The translations under genes were made by a program, and so were the position numbers. 8,018 nt of DNA, taken from contig JAWKPF010000063.1 of the NCBI GenBank assembly GCA_041390825.1, positions 1 through 8,018 on the forward strand, in the 5' to 3' direction. The stretch comes from Thermomicrobiales bacterium (GTDB lineage Bacteria; Chloroflexota; Chloroflexia; Thermomicrobiales; UBA6265). The notes beneath the pieces are model-generated. The model had not been told where the DNA came from, made no database searches, and saw only the letters and a program-made list of their open reading frames with translations. The stretch's first letter is position 1; every line of letters starts with the position of its first letter. Below are positions 7,500 to 8,018 of this stretch, piece after piece.

Positions 7500-8018
7500 A
7501 TGCGATTCATCGAAGCAGCACAACTGGATGACATTGCGCTTGGCGCGGCAGTCCTGGGCACCGGTGGCGGAGGTGATCCGTACATCGGAAAACTCATGGC
7601 TCAGTATTCGATTCGCAAATGCGGTCCCGTGCGCATGGTCGAGGTCGAAGAACTGGACGACGATGCGCTCATTGCGTGCTCCGCAATGATGGGCGCACCT
7701 ACGGTCATGGTCGAGAAGATCCCATCTGGCGCAGAGATCGTGACCGCATTTCAGGCGCTCGAGAGCTTTCTTGGAAAGAAGCTGTTCGCCACGATGTCGG
7801 CGGAAGCGGGTGGCCTGAACTCATCGACCCCTTTCTCGGTGGCTGCGGAACTCGGCATTCCGCTGGTGGATGCCGATCTCATGGGACGGGCGTTCCCGGA
7901 AATCCAAATGGTGACCGCCACGCTCTACGGCATCGCGGCGACACCAATGTCTGTGGCGGATGAGAAGGGCAACACCTGCATTCTCAATACCTGCAACAAC
8001 CGCTGGACCGAGACTTTC
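7500..8018 (+). CDS. DUF917 family protein (PF06032, S-methyl thiohydantoin desulfurase-like), N-terminal part
   Basis: The frame is open from the ATG at 7500 to the window edge, giving 173 residues of a protein that is usually about 360 long. It starts MRFIEAAQLDDIALGAAVLG and carries the Gly-rich LGTGGGGDPYIG at 19-30. EAGGLNSSTPF (102-112) and DADLMGRAFPEIQM (124-137) follow, all characteristic of the former DUF917 family. Pfam now associates PF06032 with S-methyl thiohydantoin desulfurase, an enzyme acting on a sulfur-substituted hydantoin ring. Whether this member shares that activity is unknown. It starts 12 bases after the HyuA-like stop with only a weak ribosome site (GGACGA), so it is probably translationally coupled. 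DUF917 and HyuA-like genes are frequent partners, and to my knowledge the two domains are fused in some eukaryotic proteins. The C-terminal half is outside the window. Confidence 0.9.
   Translation, partial: MRFIEAAQLDDIALGAAVLGTGGGGDPYIGKLMAQYSIRKCGPVRMVEVEELDDDALIACSAMMGAPTVMVEKIPSGAEIVTAFQALESFLGKKLFATMSAEAGGLNSSTPFSVAAELGIPLVDADLMGRAFPEIQMVTATLYGIAATPMSVADEKGNTCILNTCNNRWTETF

Noticed and set aside
1..8018. Mobile elements, CRISPR arrays, tRNA or rRNA genes
   Set aside because: I saw no direct repeat arrays, transposase frames, terminal inverted repeats or RNA-gene-like sequence. Nearly all of the window is accounted for by the transporter and enzyme genes.

Overview
This is a single co-directional (+ strand) gene cluster of seven genes from a moderately GC-rich bacterium. 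It encodes a complete dipeptide/oligopeptide-type (Dpp/Opp, PepT family) ABC importer, followed by a hydantoinase/oxoprolinase-family ATPase-like enzyme and the first half of a DUF917 (PF06032) protein. The substrate-binding protein begins with a twin-arginine signal preceded by a charged helix that also contains arginine pairs. This style is common in Chloroflexota (Thermomicrobia-like) and also occurs in other GC-rich phyla, so the taxonomic placement is only a guess. Nothing in the window points to phage, IS elements or CRISPR.

Layout: a 59-base leader with a good Shine-Dalgarno sequence; the substrate-binding protein (60-1775); a GC-rich hairpin with a nearby T-run (1789-1825), probably a partial terminator; a DppB-like permease (1877-2890); a DppC-like permease (2893-3804); a DppD-like ATPase (3804-4841); a DppF-like ATPase (4819-5897) broken by three small frame disruptions; a short-form hydantoinase/oxoprolinase protein (5937-7487); and a DUF917 protein (7500 to beyond 8018) cut by the window edge. 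From the first permease onward the genes overlap or lie 2 to 39 bases apart, which suggests one translationally coupled operon.

How the genes fit together (inference): the binding protein captures a small solute outside the membrane, the two permeases and two ATPases import it, and the HyuA-like and DUF917 proteins process it inside the cell. These two enzyme families act on hydantoin-like or thiohydantoin-like five-membered rings, so the cargo may be a cyclic amide or imide, or a sulfur-containing hydantoin derivative, rather than a true dipeptide.

The main oddity is the second ATPase gene. Its reading frame changes at about 4960, 5310 and 5413, yet the reconstructed 360-residue protein keeps nearly all family motifs. 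It is either a very young pseudogene or the result of sequencing or assembly errors.
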